64,000 nt of DNA from CAZTZL01 sp964617625 (lineage in GTDB: Bacteria > Zhuqueibacterota > QNDG01 > DSAB01). The notes under the pieces are model-generated. The model was not told the DNA's origin and searched no databases. It saw only the letters and a list, made by a program, of their open reading frames with translations. Positions 16,822 to 24,940 of the stretch are shown here, piece by piece. The stretch covers positions 1 through 64,000 of the forward strand of contig CAZTZL010000002.1 of the NCBI GenBank assembly GCA_964617625.1. Direction: 5' to 3'. The translations under genes and the position numbers were made by a program. How positions within the stretch are numbered: position 1 is the stretch's first letter; the number at the start of each line of letters is the position of its first letter.

Positions 16822-17385
16822 GTGGCGGTGTTTTGCATTATTGGCCTTGGAAATCCAGGAACTGAATATCAAAATACAAGACATAATATTGGATTTATGG
16901 TTTTAGATGAATTGGCAAAAAAATGGAAAATGAAATTTAAAAAAGGAGATGGCCCTTATAAATTTATAAGACATAAACTTCGCAACCAGGAAGTTTTATT
17001 GGCAAAACCGACCACTTTCATGAACAATAGTGGAAATGCCGTAAATGCAATCTATCACAAGTTCCACATTCACCTTTCCAATTTTCTTGTTCTTTGCGAT
17101 GATTTCAATCTCCCCCCGGGAAAATTAAGATTAAGAAAGAAAGGCAGCAATGGCGGACACAATGGACTTGCATCGATTATTAAATCACTGGAAACACAGA
17201 CATTTTGTCGTCTGAGATTTGGTATCGGTCTGCCGGACCATGTCAATACCGTAGACTATGTGCTTTCACCATTTGACACTTTTGAATTACCTGTCATCAA
17301 TGAAATGATCGAAAAAGGTGCGCAAGCGGTAATCGAATTCGTAACAAAAGGTGTCGATTGGACAATGAACAATTACAGTAAATAA
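16822..17385 (+). CDS. pth: Peptidyl-tRNA hydrolase Pth
   Basis: Pth frees tRNA from stalled peptidyl-tRNA. The 187-residue product has IGLGNPGTEYQNTRHNIGF with the catalytic His, KPTTFMNNSG, CDDFNLPPGKLRLRKKGS and GGHNGLASI, all diagnostic. Two GTG starts are possible: 16822, or 16828, which has the better spacing (8 bases) to GGGG at 16816-16819. The product differs by two residues only. It precedes the rpsF leader by 13 bases. Confidence 0.93.
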   Translation: MAVFCIIGLGNPGTEYQNTRHNIGFMVLDELAKKWKMKFKKGDGPYKFIRHKLRNQEVLLAKPTTFMNNSGNAVNAIYHKFHIHLSNFLVLCDDFNLPPGKLRLRKKGSNGGHNGLASIIKSLETQTFCRLRFGIGLPDHVNTVDYVLSPFDTFELPVINEMIEKGAQAVIEFVTKGVDWTMNNYSK

Positions 17386-17398
17386 AAAGTTAAATTTA

Positions 17399-17445
17399 CC
17401 CTGTTCATCCTGTTGAAAAGGATGGGCCAAAAGACCGAAGGGAGG
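17399..17445 (+). promoter_or_regulatory. Putative S6:S18 autoregulatory leader of rpsF
   Basis: The 67-base spacer before rpsF can fold into two stacked stems. Inner stem GTTCATCC (17403-17410) pairs with GGATGGGC (17420-17427), with two G-U pairs. Outer stem CCCT (17399-17402) pairs with AGGG (17439-17442). Between them on the 3' side is an 11-base bulge containing CCG at 17435-17437. A two-stem structure with a one-sided CCG bulge just before the start codon is the known S6:S18-binding motif. The outer stem covers part of the ribosome-binding site GGGAGG (17440-17445), so binding could block translation. rpsF and rpsR are both downstream. Confidence 0.55.
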
Positions 17446-17452
17446 CAAAAAC

Positions 17453-17845
17453 ATGATCAGGGAGTATGAAACAACCTTTATTGTCGATTCACTTCTTCCG
17501 GAAGAACAGATCAACGCGACCATCGACAAGATAAAGGATTTTATCGAAAAGAACGGAGGGAAAATCGGTCAGATCGACCGTTGGGGAAAACGACGTTTGG
17601 CCTATGAAATTGCCAAGAAACAATACGGTTATTATGTCTACATCCGTTTCCAGTATGAAGGCGATTTAATTAAAGAACTTGAACGGGAGTATAAACTGGA
17701 CGATTCGATCATCCGTTACCTGACAGTATTGATTCCAAAAATAGTCCTTAAAAAGGAAGCGGAACCCAAAAAAGAAACACCAGAAAATATCCAGGAAGAA
17801 GATCTTGAAACTGACGACAATTTAGAAGAAAAAACACCCGAATAA
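17453..17845 (+). CDS. rpsF: 30S ribosomal protein S6
   Basis: S6 binds the central domain of 16S rRNA together with S18. The 130-residue product begins MIREYETTFIVDS, has the family motif WGKRRLAYEIAKKQYGYYVYIRF (split as GKRRLAYEI and YGYYVYIRF), and ends in a long acidic tail of Glu and Asp. It starts with ATG after GGGAGG. The S6-SSB-S18-L9 order is the common bacterial one. Confidence 0.95.
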   Translation: MIREYETTFIVDSLLPEEQINATIDKIKDFIEKNGGKIGQIDRWGKRRLAYEIAKKQYGYYVYIRFQYEGDLIKELEREYKLDDSIIRYLTVLIPKIVLKKEAEPKKETPENIQEEDLETDDNLEEKTPE

Positions 17846-17891
17846 TGAATGGGATATCAATCGTATTTTGTCCTGAGGAGGTGTTCATATC

Positions 17892-18431
17892 ATGCATAAT
17901 TTACGAATGCCCGATGTAAATCTTGTTATTATTGCAGGAAATTTAACGCGTGACCCTGTATTTCGTAAAACAACCAATGGAACACCCGTAACGAATTTCT
18001 GGCTTGCATGCAACCGAAAATTTAAAGACAACAACGGGCAATGGAGAGAAAATGTCTGTTATGTGGGAGTGGTTGCATGGTATAAACTTGCCGAAAGCTG
18101 CTCGGAAAATTTGCACAGAGGAAGCGTCGTAATTGTCGAAGGGGAACTTCAAAGTCGAAGCATTAAAACTGAAGACAGCAAAAATCGCAATATCATTGAG
18201 ATCAAAGCAAGGCGAATTCAGTTTCTGAACAGAATCGAAAATTCCAATGAACTGTCGAACGGAGAAGATTCAGCCAAGGGAAAAGAGACTGAATCTTTTG
18301 AAGAAGATGAAACTTCCTCGACACAGAACACATCCGATTCTGAATCGGCCTCTAAAAATAACGAGGTTACTGATGAAAATGCACCTCTCAGCGGAGAGTA
18401 TGATTTTGGATATCAGGATATAAAAATTTAA
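17892..18431 (+). CDS. ssb: Single-stranded DNA-binding protein SSB
   Basis: SSB coats single-stranded DNA during replication and repair. The 179-residue product has an N-terminal OB fold (VNLVIIAGNLTRDPVFRKT, FWLACNRKF, GSVVIVEGELQSRS) and a long acidic, serine-rich linker. The C-terminus reads GYQDIKI in place of the usual acidic tip ending in DIPF, so the partner-binding tip is altered in its last two residues. GAGGAGGTG at 17875-17883 supports the ATG at 17892. It lies between rpsF and rpsR as usual. Confidence 0.92.
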   Translation: MHNLRMPDVNLVIIAGNLTRDPVFRKTTNGTPVTNFWLACNRKFKDNNGQWRENVCYVGVVAWYKLAESCSENLHRGSVVIVEGELQSRSIKTEDSKNRNIIEIKARRIQFLNRIENSNELSNGEDSAKGKETESFEEDETSSTQNTSDSESASKNNEVTDENAPLSGEYDFGYQDIKI

Positions 18432-18455
18432 CATAGGTATTGACAGGAGGCAACA

Positions 18456-18683
18456 TTGATCAAAACAAAAAGAAAACGCATATGTCGTTTTTGTGAAAAC
18501 CACATAGACTATGTCGATTATAAAGACACCAAGAAATTACAAAAATTTACAACAGATATTGGCAAAATCATTCCAAGGCGCACTTCGGGTACGTGTGCCC
18601 ATCACCAACGGCAGCTTGTCAAAGCGATTAAACGAGCAAGACACCTTGCTCTCATTCCGTTTGTATCGGATTATCCAAGATAA
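18456..18683 (+). CDS. rpsR: 30S ribosomal protein S18
   Basis: The 75-residue basic protein has the S18 core: RRICRFC-type start (here KRKRICRFCENH), VDYKDTKKLQKF, GKIIPRRTSGTCAHHQRQL and KAIKRARHLALIPF. CxxC plus later Cys-His make it a zinc-binding type. Translation begins at TTG 18456, with AGGAGG at 18445-18450; there is no ATG nearby in frame. Confidence 0.95.
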   Translation: MIKTKRKRICRFCENHIDYVDYKDTKKLQKFTTDIGKIIPRRTSGTCAHHQRQLVKAIKRARHLALIPFVSDYPR

Positions 18684-18700
18684 AGCATAGGATCAATAAA

Positions 18701-19147
18701 ATGATAAAAATAATATTGCGACAGGATTATGAACCTCTGGGAAAAATCGGTGAAATTTTTTCTGTCAAGAACGGATTTGCAAGAAATTTTCTTATTCCGC
18801 AAAAAATTGCCATTCAGGCAACACCTGCAAATATGAAAGTCTTTGAAGAGGAACAAAAACAAGTTCAAAAACGCTTAAATAAAGACAAGCAGATATCAGA
18901 AAAACTGTCAAAAGAATTTGAAAGTTTATCATTGACAGCAGCTGTTGCTGTTGGTGAAGAAGATAAAGTTTTTGGCTCTGTAACTGCACAAATGATATCT
19001 GATTTATTAAAAGAAAAAGGATTCGACATCGATAAACGAAAAATTATACTTGATGAGCCGATAAAGGCATTGGGCGTTTATAACATACCTGTCAAGTTGC
19101 ATTCCGAAGTCGAAGCAAGCGTTAGGGTCTGGGTTGTAAAAGAATAA
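18701..19147 (+). CDS. rplI: 50S ribosomal protein L9
   Basis: The 148-residue protein has the N-terminal rRNA-binding domain of L9 (MIKIILRQDYEPLGKIGEI, VKNGFARNFLIPQKIA), the long connecting helix rich in Lys and Gln (residues 45-75), and the C-terminal domain with FGSVTAQMISDLLKEKGFDI. It ends the S6 operon in most bacteria. Here a small zinc-ribbon gene follows after 64 bases and may be co-transcribed. Confidence 0.95.
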   Translation: MIKIILRQDYEPLGKIGEIFSVKNGFARNFLIPQKIAIQATPANMKVFEEEQKQVQKRLNKDKQISEKLSKEFESLSLTAAVAVGEEDKVFGSVTAQMISDLLKEKGFDIDKRKIILDEPIKALGVYNIPVKLHSEVEASVRVWVVKE

Positions 19148-19211
19148 GCATCTTCAAGTTCATTGTCAGTTCAATATAAATCGGGTGCGGAGTAAAAAGG
19201 GAGGTATACAA

Positions 19212-19403
19212 ATGGAAAACATTCTTCCTGAATGTCAAAAATGCAATACAGGTGTTCTTGTACCTTTATCGGATTACGGCCGGGAAGGCGCTACCATTCG
19301 CTATAAAGCATGGGTATGCACCAACCCGGATTGCGGTTTTAATATCCGCATCGATAACGGAGAAATCAGTTTCGGGAAACTTATCGCCCAATCTCAAAAA
19401 TAG
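19212..19403 (+). CDS. Small zinc-ribbon protein of unknown function
   Basis: A 63-residue protein with two cysteine pairs: CQKC at residues 8-11 and CTNPDC in the middle, separated by about 25 residues with a basic, aromatic strand (IRYKAWVC). This spacing is that of a zinc ribbon as in rubredoxin-like or RNA polymerase-type fingers. GGGAGG at 19200-19205 gives a good ribosome-binding site for the ATG at 19212. I do not recognise a family. Its place after rplI and before a strong hairpin suggests that it is the last gene of the ribosomal operon. Confidence 0.75.
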   Translation: MENILPECQKCNTGVLVPLSDYGREGATIRYKAWVCTNPDCGFNIRIDNGEISFGKLIAQSQK

Positions 19404-19422
19404 TGTATCACACCAACTAAAT

Positions 19423-19468
19423 AAACACAAGAGGTAGATCTGGTTCGAAACATCTATCTCTTGTGTTT
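19423..19468 (+). terminator. Strong 17-bp hairpin ending the ribosomal operon
   Basis: AAACACAAGAGGTAGAT at 19423-19439 pairs with ATCTATCTCTTGTGTTT at 19452-19468 with a single G-U. The 12-base loop CTGGTTCGAAAC holds TTCGAA. Only a broken T-tract (TTTCGATTTAATT) follows, so it is an imperfect intrinsic terminator or a processing or attenuation hairpin just before ybbR. Confidence 0.6.
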
Positions 19469-19478
19469 CGATTTAATT

Positions 19479-20423
19479 ATGAAAATCAACATAAAGACAA
19501 ACAGCAGATGGTTTTATAACTACAGAATAAAAATATTTTCTCTGCTCAGCGCACTTCTTCTTTGGTTCTATGTCATCACAGATAATAATTTCGAATATAC
19601 TTTAAAAGTACCCATTCATCTGGTCAGCATGCCGAAAGACTGGATGTTGACCCAGCCTATTCCATCGCATATTAAAGTCCTTTTCAGCGGATCAGGAAAA
19701 TCATTGTTGAGTCTGCATTATCGCAAGAAACGGTTGGATATAAATATGGGTAAGATTCACAATAAAGTCATGTTGCCTTTATCAATTGAAATGATTCAGG
19801 GTATCCCCGAAGATTTGAATGTTGTACCAGTAAAAATCGTCAAGCCGGAATCGATCTTTGTCGAACTGGACCGTTTTATCACTAGAAAGCTGCCGATTCA
19901 ACCTCAAATCTCCACAATCCCAATGGACGGATATATTCAGGTCGGAGAAATCAATATCGTCCCCGATAGTCTTATTGTAAGCGGACCTCAATCCCTTGTA
20001 AACAACATAGACAGAATTATAACGGAAGAAAAAACTTATCGAAATCTGGTCAAACCGATCAGTAATAAAATAGCAATCGTTCCTCCCCGGTGGGAAACAG
20101 TGCAATATTCATCCAGTCAAACAACATTCTATGCAGACATTCAGCGTATCGGTGAAAAAACTGTTTCTGAAATTCCGGTTCAGGTGTTTGGCCTTCCAAA
20201 AAACATGAAAGCGTCTGTAATTCCGTCCACACTTTCTGTAAAACTTCAGGGAGGAGTAAAAAAACTCTCGAAAATTAAAAAAGAAGATATTACAGCAATA
20301 ATAGATTTCCAAAAACACGCTCTATACGATAGAAAAAAAGTGCCTGCCATCATTAAACTTCCGCCGGAAATTAATCTGTCTGATGTAAGACCGGCATTTT
20401 TTGAACTCGTGGTTGAAAAATGA
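19479..20423 (+). CDS. YbbR-domain membrane-anchored protein
   Basis: The product of about 314 residues has one N-terminal membrane helix (IFSLLSALLLWFYVI) and then tandem YbbR-like beta domains outside the membrane (repeated VPIHLVSMP / LPIQPQIS / IPVQVFGLP strands with VxVSGP motifs). YbbR proteins (CdaR) regulate the diadenylate cyclase CdaA in Firmicutes. No cdaA or glmM is adjacent here, so that role is only possible. The ATG at 19479 is used; the TTG 18 bases upstream lies in the hairpin arm. The end overlaps tsaD by four bases (ATGA). Confidence 0.8.
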   Translation: MKINIKTNSRWFYNYRIKIFSLLSALLLWFYVITDNNFEYTLKVPIHLVSMPKDWMLTQPIPSHIKVLFSGSGKSLLSLHYRKKRLDINMGKIHNKVMLPLSIEMIQGIPEDLNVVPVKIVKPESIFVELDRFITRKLPIQPQISTIPMDGYIQVGEINIVPDSLIVSGPQSLVNNIDRIITEEKTYRNLVKPISNKIAIVPPRWETVQYSSSQTTFYADIQRIGEKTVSEIPVQVFGLPKNMKASVIPSTLSVKLQGGVKKLSKIKKEDITAIIDFQKHALYDRKKVPAIIKLPPEINLSDVRPAFFELVVEK

Positions 20424-21415
20424 TTGTTTTGGGTATTGAGACCTCGTGCGACGATACCAGTGCCGCTATCTTTGATGGAAAAAACCTTCTGGCAAACGTT
20501 ATTTCCACACAACTTATTCACAGAAATTTTGGCGGTATTGTCCCCGAACTTGCATCCCGTGCTCATATTCAACTCATCCTTCCAGTCATCCGGCAGACAA
20601 TCGACCAGGCTCATCTGTCTCTTCAAAATATCGAGGGAATCGCCGTCACCCGCGGACCCGGACTGGCCGGTTCTCTTTTGGTAGGTTTAAGTGTAGCAAA
20701 AGGTCTTTCATTTTCATTGCAAATTCCATTTATTGGAATCAACCATCTCGAAGGCCATATATGGGCCAACCGGCTTCATCATGAATCGCTCGATCCTCCT
20801 TTTATTACGTTAATTGTTTCGGGAGGGCACACTCAGCTCGTCCATGTGACCCGTTGGGGAAAATACAAAGTGATAGGAAGAACCCGCGATGATGCAGCAG
20901 GTGAGGCATTCGATAAAGTCGGAAAATTGCTTGGACTGGGTTATCCTGGTGGTCCTGCCATTGAAAATCATGCTAAAACAGGAAATGACAAATATGTCGT
21001 TTTCCCGAGAGCTTATTTAAAAAAGGGGAGTTTTGATTTCAGTTTCAGCGGCTTAAAAACCTCTGTTCTCAATCACGTACATGCCATCGGCCCCGAAAAG
21101 AAAGAACAGCATCTTTGCGACATCGCCCGTTGTTTTCAAGATGCGGTTGTGGATGTGCTTGTCGAGAAAACAATTCGTGCTGCCCAAAAATGTCAGGTCG
21201 ATATTGTTTGCCTGGCTGGAGGCGTTGCTGTGAATAAAGCCCTTCAACAGCGCATGAAACAAAAATGTTCCGAATCGGGAATATCCGTACTGTGGCCCCC
21301 TCCCATGCTCTGCACGGACAACGGCGGTATGATCGCCTGTGCCGGGCACGACTATTTGACAAGGAATATTTCGTCCCCGCTTTCACTATCGCCGTTGCCA
21401 TCCGAAAATCTTTAA
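20420..21415 (+). CDS. tsaD: tRNA threonylcarbamoyladenosine transferase TsaD
   Basis: TsaD transfers the threonylcarbamoyl group onto A37 of tRNAs reading ANN codons, working with TsaB and TsaE. The 331-residue product has GIETSCDDTSAAI at the start, GGIVPELASRAH, GPGLAGSLLVGL, the iron ligands in NHLEGHIWA, SGGHTQL, GEAFDKVGK, and CLAGGVAVN near the C-terminus. Length is normal. It is translationally coupled to ybbR. The partner genes are not in the window. Confidence 0.95.
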   Translation: MIVLGIETSCDDTSAAIFDGKNLLANVISTQLIHRNFGGIVPELASRAHIQLILPVIRQTIDQAHLSLQNIEGIAVTRGPGLAGSLLVGLSVAKGLSFSLQIPFIGINHLEGHIWANRLHHESLDPPFITLIVSGGHTQLVHVTRWGKYKVIGRTRDDAAGEAFDKVGKLLGLGYPGGPAIENHAKTGNDKYVVFPRAYLKKGSFDFSFSGLKTSVLNHVHAIGPEKKEQHLCDIARCFQDAVVDVLVEKTIRAAQKCQVDIVCLAGGVAVNKALQQRMKQKCSESGISVLWPPPMLCTDNGGMIACAGHDYLTRNISSPLSLSPLPSENL

Positions 21416-21429
21416 AGTGATATCTGATC

Positions 21430-23619
21430 ATGAATATCCATCTGGCTTTTTCAAAATCTCCCATTCTCTTTTTAATCACAATTATACTTACACTGGCATT
21501 GTCGATTTGGACATACCGTTATACCATCCCTCCAATTTCGAAGAAATACCGCACTGTTCTCATCACATTGAGAACGGCAGCCCTAATAATGATTCTTTTT
21601 TCATTATTCGAACCGGTTTTGATTCTCCGTTTCCGGCAAAATCTCAAATCATCCATTTGTTTGTTGATTGACAACTCTAGTTCAATGGAGATCAATGATG
21701 ACCACAAAACAAGAAAAGAACAGCTTCATGAAATACTGCAGTCAAATGCAGTTAAAAAATTGAAAAACAAATATTCAATACATTATTACTCCTTTTCAGA
21801 TCATCTCAACCCGATGTCAAAAGATGGACCGGACTCTCTGCGATTTAACGGCCACGCGACAAACATCGGGTTTACATTGAAACAACTTCAAGATGAATTT
21901 AATAACTCTCAATTCGAAGGAGTTCTTCTTCTGAGCGATGGCTCCCAAAATCAGGGCGAAGACGTCCTCCGTGCCGGGAAAAATCTTGATTTTCCTGTTT
22001 TTTCTGTAGCTATCGGAGAGACAAAGTCCCGGAAAGATCTCATTCTCACGGAAGTTGTAACTAATGAAATCACCTATGTCAATAATCGCGTTCCGGTGGA
22101 TGTTCAACTCCGCGGTCCGGGATATGAAGGAAAAAAGGTTGAAATTTTACTCGAAATGGACGATACAACCGTCGACCAAAAAACAGTAACCATTCCTCCG
22201 GACAACATGGAAATCAATACCAGGCTTTACTTTCAACCACAAGAGTCTGGATTTCAAAAAATTGTTATCCGGATTCCGAAACTAGAACAAGAATTTACGG
22301 ATAAAAATAACCAAAGAGACCTGATAATCCGGGTTTTAAAAGATCGTCTTCAAGTTTGTCTTTTTTCAAGCACCCCCTGTCCGGACCAGGCCTGCCTTGT
22401 CCGGAACCTGGAGTCCGATAAAAACATTCGTCTGACGGTAAGAACGCAAACGAAAAACGGGACCTTCTATGAGGGTTCTGTTCCCCCTGAATCAGACTTG
22501 AAAAAAGCAGATGCTTTTATCTTTCTGGATTTTCCGAATACACAAACCAGGGTGGGATCATGGCAGCAAATTATAAAAATCGTTCATAATAATAGAATTC
22601 CCATTTTTCTCTTTTTAGGAAAATTTGTAGATATGAACAAATTACAGGCGCTGAAACCGGCCCTTTCTTTTCAATTTAACAGGAACCGAAAAGAAATGAA
22701 TGTGCTGCCTGTCATTGCCAAAGAAGGGACAGAACATCCTGTCCTGAAAATTTCTGAAACCGAAGAAGAAAATAAAAAAATATGGGAACAACTGCCTCCC
22801 ATTTACACCTCATGGACACCATTAAAATCTCTTCCGGAAAACAGGATATTGCTCACATCCGTTTCCGAAAAAAAACCATCTTCGCCCCAAGAGACGTTCC
22901 CGCTTTTGATCGCCCGGCAAACTTCGGGACAGAAAATCCTGATCTTCACAGGGTATGGCTTTTACCGCTGGGATCTTCTCCGCAACAACGGATCTCCGAT
23001 TGCACACGAAAACGGGCAAAACGAAAAAGTAATGGATCATTTTATCAGCCAATCCCTCAGATGGCTGTCCACCCCCCAAACCGGGAAAACAGTACGTCTC
23101 ACCCTTCCAAAAATGGTTTACAGTACCGGGGAACAAATCAGGATCACTGCTGAAGTGTATGATGAAACATATGCCCCCGTAGAAAATGCCGCCCTCGATC
23201 TGAAATTGACATCCCCTTCTTCTGAAACACATCTTCAACCTGAAACCATCGGCAACGGACGTTATCAAACCAATTTCCAGGCGCATGAAGCAGGCACCTA
23301 TCAAATCGTTTGTGAGGCTTTTATTGAGAATCAACTCATGGGCAAAGACACAACCAAGTTCTCTATCACCTCGTTCAATCCGGAATTTCTGAATACCAAT
23401 GCCAACCCGGAACTGCTTCAGGGACTTGCCGGTGTCACAGGCGGAAAATCCGGTCCTCCCGACAGTCTTTTCAATATTGTTCAGGCCATGAATTTCCCTG
23501 GCCGGGAATCGATTTCGACCCGTGAAATCGAGCTTTACAATCTCCCGCTGTTGCTAGTTATCATTATTGTATTGCTTTCACTCGAGTGGTTTATTAGGAA
23601 AAGAAAAGGCATGGTTTGA
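21430..23619 (+). CDS. Membrane protein with von Willebrand factor A domain
   Basis: The 729-residue product has two N-terminal membrane helices (about 11-30 and 46-64), a VWA domain with an intact metal site (DNSSSM, the Thr in HATNIGF, and LLSDGSQNQGED), a middle region of beta strands, and a C-terminal helix (LLLVIIIVLLSLEWF) with a short basic tail. This architecture fits BatA-like or glutamine amidotransferase-like large membrane proteins. These usually sit beside a MoxR ATPase and DUF58 gene, but neither is present here. It starts 14 bases after tsaD. The function is unknown; a role in envelope or stress is possible. Confidence 0.75.
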   Translation: MNIHLAFSKSPILFLITIILTLALSIWTYRYTIPPISKKYRTVLITLRTAALIMILFSLFEPVLILRFRQNLKSSICLLIDNSSSMEINDDHKTRKEQLHEILQSNAVKKLKNKYSIHYYSFSDHLNPMSKDGPDSLRFNGHATNIGFTLKQLQDEFNNSQFEGVLLLSDGSQNQGEDVLRAGKNLDFPVFSVAIGETKSRKDLILTEVVTNEITYVNNRVPVDVQLRGPGYEGKKVEILLEMDDTTVDQKTVTIPPDNMEINTRLYFQPQESGFQKIVIRIPKLEQEFTDKNNQRDLIIRVLKDRLQVCLFSSTPCPDQACLVRNLESDKNIRLTVRTQTKNGTFYEGSVPPESDLKKADAFIFLDFPNTQTRVGSWQQIIKIVHNNRIPIFLFLGKFVDMNKLQALKPALSFQFNRNRKEMNVLPVIAKEGTEHPVLKISETEEENKKIWEQLPPIYTSWTPLKSLPENRILLTSVSEKKPSSPQETFPLLIARQTSGQKILIFTGYGFYRWDLLRNNGSPIAHENGQNEKVMDHFISQSLRWLSTPQTGKTVRLTLPKMVYSTGEQIRITAEVYDETYAPVENAALDLKLTSPSSETHLQPETIGNGRYQTNFQAHEAGTYQIVCEAFIENQLMGKDTTKFSITSFNPEFLNTNANPELLQGLAGVTGGKSGPPDSLFNIVQAMNFPGRESISTREIELYNLPLLLVIIIVLLSLEWFIRKRKGMV

Positions 23620-24278
23620 TCACTGTGAATCTGGCACAAAAATTGAATCCTATCGGGATAATTCTTCGCCCGCAGGCTAAACGAATTGGTATCGTTACAG
23701 ACACGCACATCCCGGATCGCTGCACGGAAATTAATCCGAAAATCATGGAATGTTTTTTTCAAGCAGATCTCATTCTTCATGCAGGAGATATTACCATACC
23801 GAATGTTATTAAAACTTTGAACTCGGCAACTGAAACCATTGCAGTCCGCGGAAACAACCGAAGGGACCGCGTCGGTTTTAATCCTCCCTTGCCGGATAAA
23901 GTAATCATTCAGGCCTCGGGAGGGTACCGAATCGGATTGTGCCACGGTATGGAAAATATCTATCAAAGAATATCGGATGCCTTTATCGGCAGAATGGGAT
24001 TTGAATCTCACTGCACAAAACGGCTCATCAAACGTGTTCGAACTTATTTCACCGGTGTAAACGCTGTTATTTACGGACACGGCCACTGGCCAATGCTCGC
24101 TTTCGAAGATCGAAAACTGTTTATCAATCCAGGAAAGGGATACGGCAAAAAATGCAGCAGCTGTGCTTTAATGGAAATCCGGGGAAATAAGGTACGGATA
24201 AAAATCATTCCATTGTCGCCCTTCAAAAATCCTATGCCATTCAAGCTAAACTGGAATGAGTTCCCTGTCGATAAATAA
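23616..24278 (+). CDS. YfcE/MJ0936-type metallophosphoesterase
   Basis: This calcineurin-like phosphodiesterase of 220 residues has metal motifs in order: DTHIPDR (DxH), HAGDI, GNNRRD in place of the usual GNCD, CHGM, and YGHGHWP, with NPGKG at the end. The fold is that of small bacterial phosphodiesterases of broad substrate range. It starts at TTG 23616, overlapping the stop of the VWA gene, with AAGG 6 bases upstream. A GTG at 23625 is the alternative. The natural substrate cannot be told from sequence. Confidence 0.8.
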   Translation: MITVNLAQKLNPIGIILRPQAKRIGIVTDTHIPDRCTEINPKIMECFFQADLILHAGDITIPNVIKTLNSATETIAVRGNNRRDRVGFNPPLPDKVIIQASGGYRIGLCHGMENIYQRISDAFIGRMGFESHCTKRLIKRVRTYFTGVNAVIYGHGHWPMLAFEDRKLFINPGKGYGKKCSSCALMEIRGNKVRIKIIPLSPFKNPMPFKLNWNEFPVDK

Positions 24279-24348
24279 CACCGGCAATAGGACTTAACAT
24301 AAAATTTTAAAAACAACGATTATTTTTAAATAAATATCAGGAGGCAGA

Positions 24349-24846
24349 ATGATTCAAATTCTTGTGCTTTACTATTCAAAAAGCGGAAACACTAAAAAAC
24401 TGGCCGAAGCGGTGGCATGCGGAGCTAAAGAAGTCGATGACGTCAATGTAGTGATTAAGTCCAGTGCAGAAGTTACTAAGGACGATTTTACACAATCTCA
24501 TGGAATTATTGCAGGTTCCCCGGTTTATTTCGGGACCATGGCCGCCGGATTAAAATCCGTGTTCGACAAATTCATTGGCATCAGGCGGAAAATGGAAAAT
24601 AAAATCGGTGCCGCTTTTGCAACTTCGGCAGATGCTTCCGGAGGAAAAGAAACCACTATCTTCTCGATCATTCAGGCTATGCTTATTTATGGAATGATAA
24701 TTATCGGCGATCCGATGAGTGCAACCGGCCACTACGGAACAGCCTGCGTGGGCAGACCGGACGATAAAGCCATAAAATGTGGAATGGATTTGGGGAAAAG
24801 AACGGCTGAACTCGCCAAATATTTCAGCAAACGCAAAATCGGCTGA
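24349..24846 (+). CDS. Flavodoxin-fold NAD(P)H:quinone reductase-like protein
   Basis: The 165-residue product begins with the FMN phosphate loop YYSKSGNTKKLA and continues with GSPVYFGTMAAGLKSVFDKF and SADASGGKETT, matching the WrbA/flavodoxin_1 family. It is shorter than WrbA (about 200), so either a flavodoxin or a short quinone reductase is possible. AGGAGG lies just upstream. It probably ends the plus-strand block, followed by an inverted repeat shared with the convergent pfkA. Confidence 0.8.
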   Translation: MIQILVLYYSKSGNTKKLAEAVACGAKEVDDVNVVIKSSAEVTKDDFTQSHGIIAGSPVYFGTMAAGLKSVFDKFIGIRRKMENKIGAAFATSADASGGKETTIFSIIQAMLIYGMIIIGDPMSATGHYGTACVGRPDDKAIKCGMDLGKRTAELAKYFSKRKIG

Positions 24847-24865
24847 TGAAATAATTTTGGTAACG

Positions 24866-24908
24866 GCAGTGTTTTTTCTTTAATTATCCGTCTTTTGTAC
24901 AACACTGC
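24866..24908. terminator. Possible bidirectional terminator between flavodoxin and pfkA
   Basis: GCAGTGTT at 24866-24873 and AACACTGC at 24901-24908 form an 8-bp stem around a 27-base loop. On the plus strand a T-rich run lies inside the loop, not after the stem, so terminator function is uncertain. Confidence 0.4.
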
Positions 24909-24940
24909 ATCGAAAATACAAACAATTTTTTTAAGAATGT

